Counted from the first letter of the stretch, positions 36,228 to 44,472 are shown. The stretch is DNA of 64,000 nt from Prosthecobacter debontii (GCF_900167535.1 NZ_FUYE01000001.1:372001-436000), one strand, 5' to 3'. Notes: generated by a model from the sequence alone, not told the origin. Numbers and translations: made by a program.

Positions 36228-36845
36228 ATGGTCTATCCCAACCCTCAGATTTACCACGACCTAAAAGCCATGTTTGTGCATGTGCCTAAAGCGGCGGGAA
36301 CATCCATTGAGAACACCTTGCTTAAATACGACAGTCTCAGTATCTGCGGGGGTCATACGACGGCAGTGGGTTACCGGAGGGCGTATCCTGATCATTTTGA
36401 GACCTATTACAAATTTTCTGTGGTTCGTCACCCGGTTGACAGATTTCTATCCGCCTATTCTTACTTGATCAGTCGGCCCATCAATGAAGGTTTAGCCAAT
36501 CGAGTCGTTCATGAATGTGGCGATATCCAATCCTTCATCGACAAAGCGCTCAGCGATCCTGCCGTCCTTGATCGAATTGTGCACTTTCTTCCTCAAAAAA
36601 AATTTATCTGCGATGGGGATGGCCGGATCTTAGTCGACTCAGTCTTCAGGTTCGAGAAGCTGGACGAGGCTTGGCTAGAGATATCAACTCGATTGGGCTT
36701 TGATTATCAACCGCTCCTTAAGTTAAACCCATCTCCGAGGCTTGATGATCGTGACGGACTCGCTGCGAGAATTCATGACCTGATGCAAAGGGTCTATCGA
36801 GACGATTTCTCGATTTTTCAATATGAGTTCGATTCCCATCACTAG
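36228..36845 (+). CDS. Sulfotransferase (PAPS-dependent, family 2)
   Basis: A 205-residue protein with the PAPS 5'-phosphosulfate loop HVPKAAGTSIE (residues 18-28) and the 3'-phosphate motif SVVRHPVDRFLSAYS (Arg67 to Ser75). These are typical of carbohydrate sulfotransferases of the PF03567 type. It would move sulfate from PAPS to a sugar or residue, probably made by the neighbouring transferases. It starts 24 bp after the GT60 gene and overlaps the next gene by 23 bp, so it is in the same operon. The APS-kinase-like gene upstream can supply its donor. Confidence 0.88.
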   Translation: MVYPNPQIYHDLKAMFVHVPKAAGTSIENTLLKYDSLSICGGHTTAVGYRRAYPDHFETYYKFSVVRHPVDRFLSAYSYLISRPINEGLANRVVHECGDIQSFIDKALSDPAVLDRIVHFLPQKKFICDGDGRILVDSVFRFEKLDEAWLEISTRLGFDYQPLLKLNPSPRLDDRDGLAARIHDLMQRVYRDDFSIFQYEFDSHH

Positions 36846-37020
36846 AGACAATGCGCTTTTATCGAAACCGCAGACTTTGGTCATAGGAAATGGTCCAAGC
36901 GCTATTTGCTCCGACAGATATGGAGAACTGATTGATCAGTTCAACGGCATCATTGTTCGCTTCAACCGATGCAGAATTCAGAGGCTTGAACGATTCGTAG
37001 GGAGTCGAACAGACATTTGA
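36823..37020 (+). pseudogene. GT29 (sialyltransferase-like) gene, 5' part up to an in-frame TGA
   Basis: Sixty-five codons carry the GT29 N-terminal signature: VIGNGPSAI, then YGELIDQFNGIIVRFN, then FVGSRTDI followed by TGA. In the family the residue after RTDI is Trp (TGG), so TGA at 37018-37020 is a one-base nonsense change. The same frame stays open to 37884 with continuing homology-like text (see next entry). The start overlaps the sulfotransferase stop by 23 bp. Without readthrough the product is inactive. A sequencing error is the alternative. Confidence 0.75.
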
Positions 37021-37884
37021 TCGTCATGCGGAAATATTGGCGTCCGTCAGCTGGGGCAGAAGATCAATCTCCTTGGAACCCATATCCATTTTTCTAAGGC
37101 AAGCGAAAACGACTGGCGGAAGTTTCAAAGCGATCCACGAGAACACGATAGTGTCTCTCTTGAGACGTTCAATCAGACCGTTTCTGAGCTCCAAGCCTAC
37201 CTATCCAGTGGAGTTCTTGTGATCAATCACCTTCTGAACTCGGGTTATGCCGTATGGATTCACGGATTCGATTTTTTCAATCCCGCGATGGACCATCATT
37301 ATTATGAGCAGGGAAGAGTCACACTTGCCAGAAACGGCCACCAACCGTTGAAAGAGGCGGCGTGGTTTTTAGATCGGATCAGGAAGGGCATGATCTCCAT
37401 CTGGCATCCGGCTGGAGTCGATTTGCCTGAGATTGGAAGCCTTTCCCAACTGGGGCTTTTTTTGGGAAGAATGGGATTGAAGGGAAAAGGTGTTTTATTG
37501 AATGCAAATCACGACCTTCTAGAGCATACGCTGACTCATTATTCTCCTTTGTCTGTTTTGAGTGTGTTTGAAAACAATGTTTATAAAACCATTCATTTGT
37601 TAGAGCGTGAGCTTCGTCAAGAGCTCGTTTCCGCAACTCAGGTGAATGCAGCTTGCTTCACCGACCAAGATTTGGATTTTGTCTTTTTTGGTCATCTCAA
37701 CAATCACCGATCTGAATTGACATCTTGGTTACCCAAGCTGAGTCACGCAGGGATACTGTCAGGGCGAGTTGTTGGAGAGCGTAGCGAATCGGATTTGCAT
37801 TCAATTTCGGTGGATCTCGACATGCGATTGAGATTTATCCAGGACAATCCGACGGATCTATGGTTCATGTTCCGCGATCATTGA
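37021..37884 (+). pseudogene. GT29 gene, 3' part, with an extra C-terminal domain
   Basis: This continues the frame of 36823-37020 past the TGA. Residues right after it (SSCGNIGVRQLGQKINLLG) and the later GYAVWIHGFDFF and HHYYEQGR blocks, the latter with a His as in sialyltransferase motif III/VS regions, complete a GT29 domain. From about 37490 a second domain of about 130 residues follows (KGVLLNANHDLLEHTL ... LDFVFFGHLNNHRSELTSWLPKLSHAGILSGRVVGE). It resembles the C-terminal half of class I methyltransferases, but no SAM motif is clear. If expressed alone it could start only at a GTG such as 37219. Convergent with the fucosyltransferase-like gene. Confidence 0.65.
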
Positions 37885-37929
37885 GTCATGATGAAGCTCC
37901 GGTAACTCAGAGGGTGGCTATCTGACAAA

Positions 37930-38583
37930 TTAGATCACAGGCTTCACCGACTCAGGCCATTCCCGATACCATGACTTCCATCCAGTCGAAATGGGTAACT
38001 CGGTGCGGTTCCAGCTAAAAGGTCCCTCCCTTGTCTCGAGGTAAACTCCCCGATTGAAAGGAATGGGTCTGTCGTCAAATCCATTGCTAATAAATTTGAA
38101 CTCTGACGTTACATCGTCCGTGGAGCCATTCATCTGAGTAGATAATCTGTGGCGTAGCCTTCCCCTGTGAATCATGGCGGTATAACTGCTCCCTGGAGTC
38201 CCTGCGAACTGCTCCGAACGCTGCAGGACTAAATTACAGATGAGACCGAAAGTGGTTTCATCTGTGAATGGAAGATTGGAAAATCCGTCTGAATGGTTTT
38301 TCACAATGAACTCGTCCAAGAAGATGTGGTTGGGAAATGAATCCAAAATCTCGCTGAAAAACAAAGTATTTTCAGGTTCATCGGTAGATATGACAAGAAA
38401 CTCCTCTGGCTTAAAAATAGACTGCAGGGTATCGATGATGTCCCTCTTATATTTTTCTTCCGATCTGGGCTGGAACCCTCGAAAGTCGGTCAAGCGGACA
38501 TGAATAGCACAGAATGTTTTCAAGGATTGGGCGATCTTATCCGCAAGGTCATTGTAAGGATCCTTCATTTTTATGTGTTCCAT
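37930..38583 (-). pseudogene. O-fucosyltransferase-like gene, 3' part
   Basis: A 217-residue frame containing the C-terminal donor-binding features of protein O-fucosyltransferases: FCAIHVRLTDFRG (H-x-R and Asp), EEFLVISTDEPE, and the late EQFAGTPGSSYTAMIHRGR segment. Its own ATG at 38583 overlaps the stop of the upstream frame (TAATG). However, reading the same phase back across that ATG gives RVFFDPPSGFHSV, which joins smoothly to the upstream half, so this is one gene broken by a frameshift and not two genes. The function would be transfer of fucose or a similar sugar from a GDP-sugar. Confidence 0.72.
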
Positions 38584-39098
38584 TACGGAATGGAACCCAG
38601 ATGGTGGATCAAAAAAAACCGGGAATAATAACCTAGGTTCACATTTCCTAAGTGAAATATTTCACTCTTCGGATCAACCAGCCATGTCCGTTCTTCTGAA
38701 AAATTCTCCAATAGTTTCTTGCGTTCAGGCTCCTCGAAATCCATCAGCGGACAGAAAACAGATTCGTGTAGGTGCGCCGCACAATCGGTTGTTTCCAGAT
38801 GTTTGCCAGCAGTAGTCGTTTTAAATTCCGATAGTATCATGCACGGAACAGGTACATGATCAACCAAGTCTAGGATGTTAGGCCTTACTGTATTATTGAT
38901 TATATTTCTCCGGCTTTCAGGGATAAATTCATACCTGCCGCCCCGGCAATAAGTAGGATGTTGATTGGGGCCAGCTGTGCCGTAATAGATAAGGATTCGC
39001 TTAGTTACCCAGGCTATCCCGACTGCAAGTTCCAAAGACATCAGATCGTTGTTGAATCCAGACTCGAATCCCTTGTAAAGTAAATATCTTTCTGGCAT
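38583..39098 (-). pseudogene. O-fucosyltransferase-like gene, 5' part
   Basis: A 171-residue frame beginning MPERYLLYKGFESGFNNDLMSLELAVGIAW. The GFNN segment near residue 14 matches the nucleotide-sugar loop (GGFNNQ/R) of the fucosyltransferase superfamily. The frame ends at TAA just after a run of eight T on the minus strand (plus-strand A8 at 38611-38618). Nine T would restore a single frame of about 390 residues with the downstream half. The gene converges on the sulfotransferase/GT29 operon. Either a recent decay event, a phase-variable tract or a base-calling error. Confidence 0.72.
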
Positions 39099-39724
39099 GA
39101 AGTTATTTGTTTAAATTTGGCCTGAATGTATGATGTTTTCCGCAGAAGCGGCGAGGATGATTGTAACTTGATTTCAAGAATAAATTTATAGCATTGTTAA
39201 TTTTGATGAAACTGCCCCCTCGGCTGCAAAATGTGATCCAATGGAAAGAAACCGTGTTCGTAGAAAATGACTTTTTTCTGACTATTCTGAATTCTACGAT
39301 AGGGTTTCACCGGGGTGTGTTTTAAAACTGGTTTCTGAGGGATAAAGAGTAGATGCCGAGGAGAGCACCGGCCATGTAGGAAGCGGCGGTTTTGCGTCGC
39401 GAGTGACAAGACGCCGGCTCGATATTTTAGATGCAAACGCATCTCTGGAACGATCCAACCCCAATTCCTCCCAGGGAATGGAGGCTGTCGAAAAAGAATA
39501 AGGCGACGCCCTGAGATAGACCGCTTGGCTTACAAGACTTGCCGTCGATGTAAAAGCGGGCATAATACCCGCTGGATTCATGACGGCATTGATGCTGAGT
39601 TTTTGGGTGCACCACGTGTTGGGGACGGTTTTGCAGTCTTCCTCACGAAGTGTTTTTAACTGGTGTATAAACACTTCAAAAGCCGCTTGTGCCGCTCGTG
39701 CATCCCTTGTAAATCACAGCAAAA
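39099..39724. other. Gene-poor stretch between the island genes and tRNA-Arg
   Basis: No intact gene is supported in these 626 bp. The minus strand has three overlapping frames (within 39197-39674) that look like pieces of one decayed coding sequence spread over different phases (VPNTWCTQKLSINAVMNPAG in one phase, SSGYYARFYIDGKSC in the next). This suggests an eroded gene, perhaps a transposase, that I cannot identify. Confidence 0.4.
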
Positions 39725-39798
39725 GCGCCCGTAGCTCAGTGGATTAGAGCACCGGATTTCTAATCCGATGGTCGTTGGTTCGAATCCAACCGGGCGTG
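39725..39798 (+). tRNA. tRNA-Arg (anticodon TCT)
   Basis: A 74-nt cloverleaf. The acceptor stem GCGCCCG pairs with CGGGCGT (last pair G-U). The D arm is GCTC/GAGC. The anticodon loop TTTCTAA gives anticodon TCT, and the T arm GTTGG/CCAAC encloses TTCGAAT. The terminal pair of the anticodon stem is C-A, a minor irregularity. CCA is not encoded. It reads AGA codons and sits exactly where accessory DNA gives way to core genes, a common island integration site. I found no duplicated tRNA 3' end on the left side. Confidence 0.93.
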
Positions 39799-39827
39799 CT
39801 TTGTGGGATTTTCACGTTCGTTAGCGT

Positions 39828-40469
39828 TCACCACCTAGCCCAGGCCCAGTGGAGGCCGGAGAGGGTGATGAGGGCGAGGGCGGGCTGACGCACGCGTGGA
39901 TGATACCAGGTGCGCTGCCACCAGGGGCTGAAGAGTAGGACGAGGGCGAGGATGAGGGTGAGCTGGCCGAGCTCGACGCCGAGATTGAACCCGAAGAGGG
40001 CGGAGAGGGGGCTGCGCCGGATGTTCTCAGCCTGGACGAGGCTGTGAGCGAAGGCGAGGCCGTGGATGCCGCCAAAGGCGAGGATCATGAGCGGGCGCCA
40101 GCGCTGGAGCAGGGCGGGGCGCAGACCCTCCAGCCCGAGCAGGGCGATGCTGAGGCCGACGCCGAGCTCGACCCAATGCACGGGGATGTGCAGACCGGTG
40201 AAGACGACGAGGCCGAGTACGAAGGAGTGCGCGGCGGTGAAGAGCGTGGTCTGGAGGAGCAGGGTGGGGAGTTCCCGGGAGAGGAAGAAGAGGCCGAGGA
40301 TGAAGGCCATGTGATCCAGCCCCTCCGGCAGGATGTGGCGGAAGCCGGTGAGGGTTTCATCGGCGAAGGTGCGGAGGTCAAAGCTGCTGGCCAGCAGCGG
40401 GAGCACGTCCTGCAGGCCCAGGAGGAGCAGCAAGGGTAGGAGGAGACCGGTGTGGAGGCTTTTCAGCAT
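39828..40469 (-). CDS. HupE/UreJ-family membrane protein
   Basis: A 213-residue integral membrane protein with about six hydrophobic segments. The family signature GFRHILPEGLDHMAFILGLFF is near residue 43, followed by LFTAAHSFVLGLVVFTG (metal-ligand-type His residues) and FGGIHGLAFAHSL. HupE/UreJ proteins are thought to move nickel or cobalt, often next to hydrogenase or urease genes. None is adjacent here, and many homologues are generic (HupE_UreJ_2) and uncharacterised. It is divergent from radC, and the gap of about 100 bp holds both promoters. Confidence 0.85.
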   Translation of the reverse strand: MLKSLHTGLLLPLLLLLGLQDVLPLLASSFDLRTFADETLTGFRHILPEGLDHMAFILGLFFLSRELPTLLLQTTLFTAAHSFVLGLVVFTGLHIPVHWVELGVGLSIALLGLEGLRPALLQRWRPLMILAFGGIHGLAFAHSLVQAENIRRSPLSALFGFNLGVELGQLTLILALVLLFSPWWQRTWYHPRVRQPALALITLSGLHWAWARW

Positions 40470-40569
40470 GCGGCGGGGGAAAGAACGGACGCGGCTATAA
40501 ACGCGCCAGCAGGAGTGTGTCTGCGAATTTTTTGCGTTGCTGAGGATAAGACTTCAGCCTAGTTGAGAC

Positions 40570-41265
40570 ATGTCGCATCGCATCCACGATTTGCCCGAGG
40601 AGGACCGTCCACGTGAACGTCTGTTGAGACTGGGGGCCGGGGTCCTGACGGATGCGGAATTGCTGGCGATCTTCATCAATACGGGCACGAAAGGGGAAAA
40701 TGCGATTCAGGTGGCGCAGCGTCTACTGCGGGAGGTGGGCACCCTGAGGCAGCTCTCGCGCACGAGCCCGGCGGAGCTGGCGGCAAGTCGGGCGCTGGGT
40801 CCGGCAAAGGCGGCTCATTTAGCGGCGGCGTTTGAGCTGGGGAAACGAGCGGAGCGGGAGTGGGTGAAGGAGACGCCGCTGAATGCCCCGGAACTGATCT
40901 ACCGGTATCTGGCGGCGGAGATGCAGTGCCTGGGGCATGAATCGGTACGGGTGCTGCTGGTGAATACTCGGCTGCATCTGCTGCGGGATGAGGAGGTCTT
41001 CCGTGGCAGTGTGAATGAGAGTGTGGCTCACCCCCGTGAGATCCTGCAGCGGGCGATTGTCCATAAGGCCTATGGGTTTGCCATCGCTCACAATCATCCC
41101 TCAGGGGATCCTCGACCCAGTGAGGCGGATAAGGTCTTCACGAAGAAGCTGCGGGAAGGCGCGGAGATCCTGGGCCTCACCTTCCTGGATCACCTCATCA
41201 TCGGTCTGCCAGCAGAGGGCAGGGGACAGCCGTATTTCAGCTTTCGGGAGAGCGGGATGCTGTGA
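40570..41265 (+). CDS. radC: RadC-family JAB/MPN-domain protein
   Basis: A 231-residue protein. The N-terminal helix-hairpin-helix part (ERLLRLGAGVLTDAELLAIFINTGTKGENA) is followed by a JAMM metalloprotein fold with the metal motif AHNHPSGDPRPSEAD near residue 178 (H-x-H-P-S-G-D with the later Asp). It was once linked to DNA repair, but the molecular role of RadC is unsettled. The conserved DHLIIG stretch and the length fit. Likely cytoplasmic, monocistronic. Confidence 0.95.
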   Translation: MSHRIHDLPEEDRPRERLLRLGAGVLTDAELLAIFINTGTKGENAIQVAQRLLREVGTLRQLSRTSPAELAASRALGPAKAAHLAAAFELGKRAEREWVKETPLNAPELIYRYLAAEMQCLGHESVRVLLVNTRLHLLRDEEVFRGSVNESVAHPREILQRAIVHKAYGFAIAHNHPSGDPRPSEADKVFTKKLREGAEILGLTFLDHLIIGLPAEGRGQPYFSFRESGML

Positions 41266-41370
41266 GGGGAGGTAGTTGTCGAGGTAACGTATACCCTGGG
41301 GAAAGGAGGCTCTCAATCTGAGGCCGCCCCTTGCAATTCCAGGGGATGCGCGGATGGTTTCAGCAAAGCC

Positions 41371-41940
41371 ATGCTGCTGATCATCGACAACTACGACTCC
41401 TTTACCTACAACCTCGTCCAGTATTTCGGGGAGATGGGGGCGACCATGCAGATCCATCGCAATGATCAGATCACGCTGGAGGAGATTGCCAAGCTAAAGC
41501 CGGATCACATCTGCGTGTCTCCCGGCCCCTGCACGCCAAAGGAGGCGGGGATCAGTTGTGATGTGATCAAGACCTTTGGCCAGAGCACGCCGATCCTCGG
41601 GGTGTGTCTGGGGCACCAGAGCATCGGCCATGTTTTCGGCGGCGATGTGGTGCGCGCGGGGCGTCTCATGCATGGGAAGACCTCGGTGATTCGGCATCAG
41701 GGCCAGTCGGTCTTTAAAGATCTGCCGCAGCCTTTCACCGCCACGCGGTATCACTCGCTGCTGGTGAAGCGGGACACGCTGCCGAAGTGCCTGGAGATCA
41801 CAGCTGTGGCAGACGATGATGAGAGTGAGATCATGGGCCTGAAGCATAAGGAACTGCCCATTCATGGCGTGCAGTTTCACCCCGAGTCCATCCTGACTCA
41901 GGAGGGGAAGAAGCTCCTGAAGAACTTCCTGGAGATGTAG
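41371..41940 (+). CDS. pabA: Aminodeoxychorismate/anthranilate synthase glutamine amidotransferase
   Basis: A 189-residue class I glutamine amidotransferase. It opens [19 protein letters not shown], a PabA/TrpG signature, and holds the catalytic Cys in [15 protein letters not shown] and the His-Glu pair in VQFHPES. It provides ammonia for p-aminobenzoate (folate) or anthranilate (tryptophan) synthesis together with a chorismate-binding partner not found here. In many bacteria one such subunit serves both enzymes, so pabA versus trpG cannot be decided from sequence alone. Confidence 0.93.
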   Translation: MLLIIDNYDSFTYNLVQYFGEMGATMQIHRNDQITLEEIAKLKPDHICVSPGPCTPKEAGISCDVIKTFGQSTPILGVCLGHQSIGHVFGGDVVRAGRLMHGKTSVIRHQGQSVFKDLPQPFTATRYHSLLVKRDTLPKCLEITAVADDDESEIMGLKHKELPIHGVQFHPESILTQEGKKLLKNFLEM

Positions 41941-42020
41941 CCATCTTTGGAGGTTGAGGTGGGGCCTGTGGATGGGGCCAATGCGATATCCATGAGAGCG
42001 ATGTGACGACGTGACATGCT

Positions 42021-42707
42021 ATGACTTACCTCCTCACTTTCCTGGCAGGTTTCATCTGCGGCACCGCCACGTGGCTGCTGTATATGGCTTTCCGTTTCGT
42101 GATGGGGGTGAAGGCGGCTCAGCGTGAGATTGCCGAACATGCCGGGGACCTGAATGGGCCTAAGGATCAGGAGGCGCTGCAAGCGGTGGAGGCATGTAAA
42201 AACCGTCTCCGCTGGCAGAAGCGGGTGAACCCGGAGTGGCTGCCGCCGCTGGTGGATGAGGTGCCGCAGCTCGTGCGGGAGATCGCGCGGATCTACTACC
42301 CGCAGCATCCAGAACCGCTGCTGGCACCGGGACTGAGCCAGTTTAGCAGGGCGGTGCATCTGGCGGCGCTGGACCTGTCCAATTTCCTGCAAAACCGCTC
42401 CATCGGTCGTCTCGTGGATGTCAGCGCCAGCACGGCGGTGAAGACCTGGGAGATGACGCATAAGATCGCCAATCATGAGGCCGTGCAGACGGCTGGGAAG
42501 TGGTATAAGCGCCTGCTGCCCGTATGGCAGGTGCTCAAATACAAGTCCCCGATGGTGTGGGCGGGTGTGGCGGTCTCCAACGTGGCCGCACGCACGCTCC
42601 AGCCGGCCATCATTGATATCCTGGCGCGCCGGACGATGGACCTCTACAGCGGCCGCATCGGGCGCAGTCAGGCCGCGCCGCCGATCCAGCCGGTGGAAGA
42701 GGTGTGA
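42021..42707 (+). CDS. Hypothetical membrane-anchored protein
   Basis: A 228-residue protein with one N-terminal hydrophobic segment (TYLLTFLAGFICGTATWLLYMAFRFVM) followed by a soluble, mostly helical body. The middle part (residues 70-150, LVDEVPQLVREIARIYYP...SRAVHLAALDLSNFL) looks like a helical repeat region. A second weakly hydrophobic stretch (MVWAGVAVSNVAARTLQPAIIDIL) occurs near 190. The pattern recalls inner-membrane DUF697-like proteins, but I cannot assign a family. It stands 80 bp after pabA and may share its transcript. Confidence 0.75.
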   Translation: MTYLLTFLAGFICGTATWLLYMAFRFVMGVKAAQREIAEHAGDLNGPKDQEALQAVEACKNRLRWQKRVNPEWLPPLVDEVPQLVREIARIYYPQHPEPLLAPGLSQFSRAVHLAALDLSNFLQNRSIGRLVDVSASTAVKTWEMTHKIANHEAVQTAGKWYKRLLPVWQVLKYKSPMVWAGVAVSNVAARTLQPAIIDILARRTMDLYSGRIGRSQAAPPIQPVEEV

Positions 42708-42808
42708 GGGGGGGAATCGGCGGAGAGTGGGAAACTCCGAACTTGGCGGATTTCAGGGATCCCTTATTTTTCGCCCTCTTTAAAATCACGGTGGTTATAG
42801 TTTTTATA

Positions 42809-42837
42809 TTGCGGATTCTTAAAATAATCCGTATAAT
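42809..42837 (+). promoter_or_regulatory. Sigma-70-type promoter with an inverted repeat in the spacer
   Basis: TTGCGG (42809-42814) and TATAAT (42832-42837) are separated by exactly 17 bp, inside an AT-rich stretch that differs from its GC-rich surroundings. The start codon of the next gene follows 23 bp downstream. CGGATT (42812-42817) and AATCCG (42826-42831) form an inverted repeat lying between the two boxes, a likely operator position. Confidence 0.7.
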
Positions 42838-42860
42838 TTACTAACTCCATAATTACCATC

Positions 42861-43577
42861 ATGAACACAACCCGCCTGCTCCGTTGTTCGGTGGCTCTTT
42901 CGGTGACCGCCGCGTCACTTTCCCTTTCGTCCTGTGCACTTTCCCCCTTGGAGGCGATTGGTTGGGCCAGCCCGCAGCCGAAAGAAGGTGCCCCTTTGCA
43001 GCCCGGCGTGCGCTATGAAGTGCGCAAGGCCTTGGCGGCAGGGGTACCCTTCCGCCCCAAAGAGATGAAGCGCTACTACTTCGTCATGGAACAGCCGCGC
43101 CCACCCCTGCTGGCGGCGACCCAGAAGCCGGGTAGCTACATGAATGTGCGGACCACGGCCTACTGTCATGATGAGGCGGACCATCTGGCCTACGGCATGA
43201 AAACGGCCCTCGGCACGCCGTTGCAGTTTGGCAGCATCCGCAGTGCAGCGGCGGATTGGTCCCGCTACCCGGTTGGCACTCGGTTCCGCATCGCGGGTCA
43301 GCCCGATGTGGTGTATGAGGTGGATGACTATGGCAGTGCGCTGGTAGGCACGGGCACGATCGATCTTTATAAGCCTAACCAAAACATGATGGATGACTGG
43401 GGCGTGCGGCATGTGGACATCGAGGTCCTGCATTGGGGATCCTATGCCCGCAGCATGGAGATCATGCGGGATCGCATCCGCTGGCCGCATGTGCGACACA
43501 TGGTGGAGGATATCCAGGCCAAGGTTTATCAAGCCACCTTGCAGAGTCTGAAAACTCCTATGACAGCATCCTTATAA
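42861..43577 (+). CDS. Lipoprotein with 3D (double-psi barrel) domain
   Basis: A 238-residue protein with a lipoprotein signal ending LSLSSC (lipobox at Cys26). The C-terminal half matches the 3D-domain pattern found in MltA-like and resuscitation-type cell-wall enzymes: VRTTAYCHDEADH, a middle PVGTRFRIAG segment (the GTxxxI signature of the barrel), and DDYGSALVGTGTIDLYKPN with conserved Asp residues. It probably cuts or binds peptidoglycan at the outer membrane. Its strong promoter and its own terminator show that it is a single-gene unit. Confidence 0.83.
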   Translation: MNTTRLLRCSVALSVTAASLSLSSCALSPLEAIGWASPQPKEGAPLQPGVRYEVRKALAAGVPFRPKEMKRYYFVMEQPRPPLLAATQKPGSYMNVRTTAYCHDEADHLAYGMKTALGTPLQFGSIRSAAADWSRYPVGTRFRIAGQPDVVYEVDDYGSALVGTGTIDLYKPNQNMMDDWGVRHVDIEVLHWGSYARSMEIMRDRIRWPHVRHMVEDIQAKVYQATLQSLKTPMTASL

Positions 43578-43612
43578 TTGGTTAGGAAGGGAATCACCCT
43601 CAATGCTTGGAC

Positions 43613-43640
43613 AAGCCGCTCTCAGGAGCGGCTTTTTGAT
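43613..43640 (+). terminator. Intrinsic terminator of the 3D-domain lipoprotein gene
   Basis: A 9-bp stem AAGCCGCTC/GAGCGGCTT with loop TCAG, followed by a T-rich tract (43635-43643). It is about 36 bp after the stop codon. Confidence 0.88.
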
Positions 43641-43812
43641 TTTTAGATTGTGCGAACTGCATGATTTTTCCTGGTGCTTTGCAAGGAAGCAGCCGTTTAA
43701 GCACTCAACGTTAATTCTGTGGGTGAGTTTAAATCGTTGGTTGTCAGTAGTTTAGGGTGTTCGGAAACGGTGGCACTGCCTCTGCGAAAGAGTGTCTCGC
43801 ACCTTACCCGCT

Positions 43813-43992
43813 ATGATCAGCACCGATCCAAGTACTCCCAACCTGCACCTTCGCGTCATTTCTGCGGCCATCGTTTTATTAGCGATGACAGCAGCTGTGA
43901 GCGGAGTTGCCGGGAGTGCGTCGGTGTTGGTTTGGGTGGTGGCGCTGATCGCCCTGACTGTGTTCGGGGCGAGCTTTTATCTGAAATCTTAA
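43813..43992 (+). CDS. Small membrane protein with two hydrophobic segments
   Basis: A 59-residue protein. I start at the ATG at 43813 (MISTDPSTPNLHLRV); a start seven codons earlier is possible. Two hydrophobic segments (VISAAIVLLAMTAAVSGVAG and VLVWVVALIALTVFGASFYL) and a C-terminal KS are visible. No named family is certain. It opens a run of small envelope genes (43.8-44.9 kb) spaced 20-60 bp apart, so they probably share a transcript. The type of gene set is usually stress-induced. Confidence 0.7.
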   Translation: MISTDPSTPNLHLRVISAAIVLLAMTAAVSGVAGSASVLVWVVALIALTVFGASFYLKS

Positions 43993-44014
43993 CGTCCATC
44001 CCTTCCTTTTTACC

Positions 44015-44275
44015 ATGACTCCCACACCCCGCACTGAAGCAGTCCTGCATGATACGGCCAATGACTTCCGCGCTCTCGGCGCTGCCGTGAAGCAAGATCT
44101 GAACAACCTCCGCGAGGAGGCCCGCACTCGTATCGATGGCTGCACCCATAAGGTGGTGCAGGACGCGAATCAGAACCTGGATCGTCTGCGCAATTTTGCC
44201 CAGGAAAACCCTCTGCGTGCGCTCGCTTATGCCGCGCTGGGCGGAGTCTTCGTGGGGCTTTACATGCGTCGCTGA
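44015..44275 (+). CDS. DUF883/ElaB-YqjD-family membrane-anchored protein
   Basis: An 86-residue protein with an amphipathic, coiled-coil-like N-terminal part (ANDFRALGAAVKQDLNNLREEARTRID), a conserved RLRNFAQENPLRALAYAALGGVFVGL C-terminal membrane segment and a basic end (YMRR). This is the ElaB/YqjD layout; the E. coli members tether ribosomes to the inner membrane in stationary phase. That role is known for the family only and is not shown here. Second gene of the small envelope cluster. Confidence 0.85.
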   Translation: MTPTPRTEAVLHDTANDFRALGAAVKQDLNNLREEARTRIDGCTHKVVQDANQNLDRLRNFAQENPLRALAYAALGGVFVGLYMRR

Positions 44276-44322
44276 TCTCAGCGCAATCCTCTTTTCAACG
44301 TAACCTCCAACTAACAAATATT

Positions 44323-44472
44323 ATGTTATACACCGTCGCTGTCATTCTTCTCGTCCTCTGGCTGTTGGGTCTCGTCACCAGCTACACCCTCAGCGGATTC
44401 ATCCACATTCTGCTGGTGCTGGCCGTGGTCAGTATCCTTGTCCGTCTCATCCAGGGACGTCGTCCGATTTGA
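44323..44472 (+). CDS. lmo0937-family small membrane protein
   Basis: A 49-residue protein (MLYTVAVILLVLWLLGLV) with two hydrophobic helices and a basic end (RLIQGRRPI). Length, opening and the TSYTLSGFIHILLVLAV block are diagnostic of the lmo0937/DUF5670 family. Function unknown; members are often stress-regulated. The ribosome-binding area is AT-rich (ACAAATATT) without a clear Shine-Dalgarno. Confidence 0.85.
   Translation: MLYTVAVILLVLWLLGLVTSYTLSGFIHILLVLAVVSILVRLIQGRRPI

Noticed and set aside
37018..37020. TGA read as selenocysteine or as Trp
   Set aside because: No SECIS-like hairpin was apparent, and TGA serves as a normal stop for many genes in the window, so a nonsense change or an error is simpler.
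39294..39674. A 126-codon minus-strand frame as a gene
   Set aside because: Ser/Thr/Pro-rich and without motifs. Protein-like text switches phase within the region, so it is probably an eroded gene, not an intact one.
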